This document shows, piece after piece, positions 5,307 through 6,226 of a stretch of DNA of 6,226 bases. This DNA comes from an uncultured bacterium (lineage in GTDB: Bacteria > Bipolaricaulota > Bipolaricaulia > UBA7950 > UBA9294), in NCBI GenBank assembly GCA_903859225.1, contig CAIOLV010000104.1, positions 1 to 6,226 on the forward strand, in the 5' to 3' direction. Within the stretch, counting starts at the first letter, position 1. Each line of letters begins with the position of its first letter. The notes beneath the pieces were generated by a model. That model was given only the letters and a program-made list of their open reading frames with translations. It made no database searches and was not told the DNA's origin. The translations under genes were made by a program, and so were the position numbers.

Positions 5307-6226
5307 ATGGCCGTCGTCGGCGTCATCGGCGCGCTGATCGTCGCACTCGTCGTGGGAGCTGCGGCCGCCGTTGTGCTGTCGGGAAGGCGGTTCGTCCGCC
5401 GGTTGCAGGCTCACTCCACGTTTTCCCGGAGCCCTGCGGCCGCGCCGTTCCGCGCGGTAACCTATGCCGGGGAGGATGACGCGCGGCTCCGCGACCTGCG
5501 CGACAGGTACCCGCTCGCCGAGATCTCCGGCAGCGGCTCAGACGCGGCCCGCGCGATGGCCTTGATGCGTTGGGTGCACAGCCTCGCGCATCACACGCCG
5601 AATCCGCCGAAGCCGGAGAGGCTCGACGCACTCCACTTGACCCGTCTCTGCGCCGAGGAGAAGCGGCGACTCAACTGCTGGCTGTTCGCCACGATTCTCA
5701 ACGACGTCTACCTGGCCGTCGGGCTCGCCTCTCGGATCGTTCACCTGAATCCACCTCCAGAGGCGCCGCGCGAGAGTCATGTGGTAACCGCCGTCTACCT
5801 TCGCGACGTCGGGCGGTGGGTGCTCATGGGTCCCGACATGAGGGCCTTTGCTGTAGACGAGCAGGGCGTGCCGATCGGATTCGCCGAAGTGCGCGAGCGG
5901 CTGGCCGGCGGCTTGCCTCTGCGCATCAACGATGACATACACATGTCGTACGCTACGTGGCTTCCCCGCAGACTGCGCAAGGCGGTTTATCGTTGGTATC
6001 TATCGAAGAGCTGCTTCCGCTACGACTGTCCGGTACGGAGCGAGCCGAACTACGAATCTCGCGAGAGCGGCCGGACCTACGTTCAGGTCATTCCCGACGG
6101 GTATCACGCGGAGTGGCTCGTAACACACTGTTCGTTCTCAAGCAAGCCCGTGCCTCCTCGAGAGGCACGCACGTTGCGCCAAGCACCGTCGGCCGACACC
6201 GGTGTCTTCCCAGGAAACGACCAACC
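5307..6226 (+). CDS. transglutaminase-like (papain-fold) protein with N-terminal membrane segment (3' end outside window)
   Basis: 306 complete codons with no stop before the window ends. The ATG is well fixed by GGAGGT (5297-5302), four bases upstream. Residues 2-25 are one hydrophobic membrane segment, followed by a basic run (RRFVRR, 27-32). A helical region leads to a transglutaminase-like core. Cys124 in LNCWLFATILNDVYLAVGLASR (122-143) is the expected nucleophile starting the core helix, His158 lies in ESHVVTAVYL, and Asp177 lies in GRWVLMGPD (169-177). This C-H-D order and spacing fits the superfamily, whose members are proteases, amidases or cross-linking enzymes. After about 215 the sequence is Arg/Tyr-rich, with Cys236, Cys241 and Cys275. 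From Val272 on, the protein is encoded by the right inverted repeat, so the native C-terminus is uncertain. The gene lies alone between the two repeats. Confidence 0.65.
   Translation, partial: MAVVGVIGALIVALVVGAAAAVVLSGRRFVRRLQAHSTFSRSPAAAPFRAVTYAGEDDARLRDLRDRYPLAEISGSGSDAARAMALMRWVHSLAHHTPNPPKPERLDALHLTRLCAEEKRRLNCWLFATILNDVYLAVGLASRIVHLNPPPEAPRESHVVTAVYLRDVGRWVLMGPDMRAFAVDEQGVPIGFAEVRERLAGGLPLRINDDIHMSYATWLPRRLRKAVYRWYLSKSCFRYDCPVRSEPNYESRESGRTYVQVIPDGYHAEWLVTHCSFSSKPVPPREARTLRQAPSADTGVFPGNDQ
6120..6226 (-). repeat. right copy of the ~107-bp inverted repeat (runs to window end)
   Basis: This is the reverse complement of the left copy, without interruption from the window's last base to 6120. 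The 10-bp palindrome is conserved (6188-6197). The hairpin is weaker: the outer part of one arm reads GGGC instead of GCACC, leaving seven perfect pairs next to the TCGAG loop. The repeat is also the 3' part of the transglutaminase-like reading frame, which has no stop within it. The repeat may continue past the window, so its outer edge and any flanking target duplication cannot be seen. Confidence 0.93.

Larger units (their letters stand above)
5128..6226. mobile_element. candidate element: long inverted repeats enclosing one gene
   Basis: About 1.1 kb bounded by the two inverted repeats, with 884 bases between them holding only the transglutaminase-like gene. No transposase, recombinase or integrase is visible inside or beside it, so a mobile element would have to move by help from elsewhere. 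Other readings are an invertible DNA segment, or two chance-oriented copies of a dispersed intergenic repeat with the gene between. The 6-7 differences between the copies rule out a simple fold-back assembly artefact. The outer right boundary is outside the window. Confidence 0.35.

Noticed and set aside
5063..5326. Minus-strand open frame of about 87 codons through the left repeat
   Set aside because: It is composed mainly of repeat sequence, has no ribosome binding site and no motif, and begins inside the 5' end of the transglutaminase-like gene.

Overview
The window is 6.2 kb of GC-rich bacterial DNA. By eye it is well above 60% G+C, and codon third positions in the genes are mostly G or C. 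A lipobox lipoprotein, a membrane-anchored amidase of the peptidoglycan type and Shine-Dalgarno sites of the AGGAGG kind fit a bacterium. The lineage cannot be fixed from this sequence. The combination would suit several GC-rich phyla, for example Actinomycetota-like, Chloroflexota or Bipolaricaulota.

Layout. The left edge holds the last 80 codons of a gene that looks like an MBL-fold metal-dependent hydrolase. Facing it on the minus strand is a cysteine-synthesis pair, cysK followed by an epsC-type cysE. Their stop and start codons share one base (TGATG), so they are probably translated as a unit. Upstream of cysK on the same strand is a small lipoprotein with a single PKD domain, then a gap of 387 bases without a supported gene, then a membrane-anchored Amidase_3-type protein. 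That protein keeps its three zinc ligands but has Leu where the catalytic Glu is expected. The 239 bases between the amidase and the next gene contain four possible stem-loops, read here as a candidate structured leader.

Two GNAT-fold acetyltransferases of different subfamilies follow. They are convergent, and their stop codons overlap in a shared CTAG.

The most unusual part is the right end. Two inverted copies of a sequence of about 107 bp (5128-5235 and 6120-6226, about 94% identical) enclose a gene for a transglutaminase-like (papain-fold) protein with an N-terminal membrane segment. This gene has a good ribosome binding site, has no stop codon before the window ends, and reads straight into the right-hand repeat. 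Each repeat contains a 10-bp perfect palindrome and a hairpin. The arrangement could be a small mobile or passenger element with long terminal inverted repeats, an invertible segment that would exchange the 3' end of the gene, or two copies of a dispersed repeat. The window ends inside the repeat, so the outer boundary and any target duplication are not visible.

Working together: CysE acetylates serine and CysK converts O-acetylserine plus sulfide to cysteine. The other genes appear to be cell-envelope functions (lipoprotein, amidase-like protein, transglutaminase-like protein) and two acetyltransferases of unknown substrate. There is no clear functional link among them beyond adjacency.
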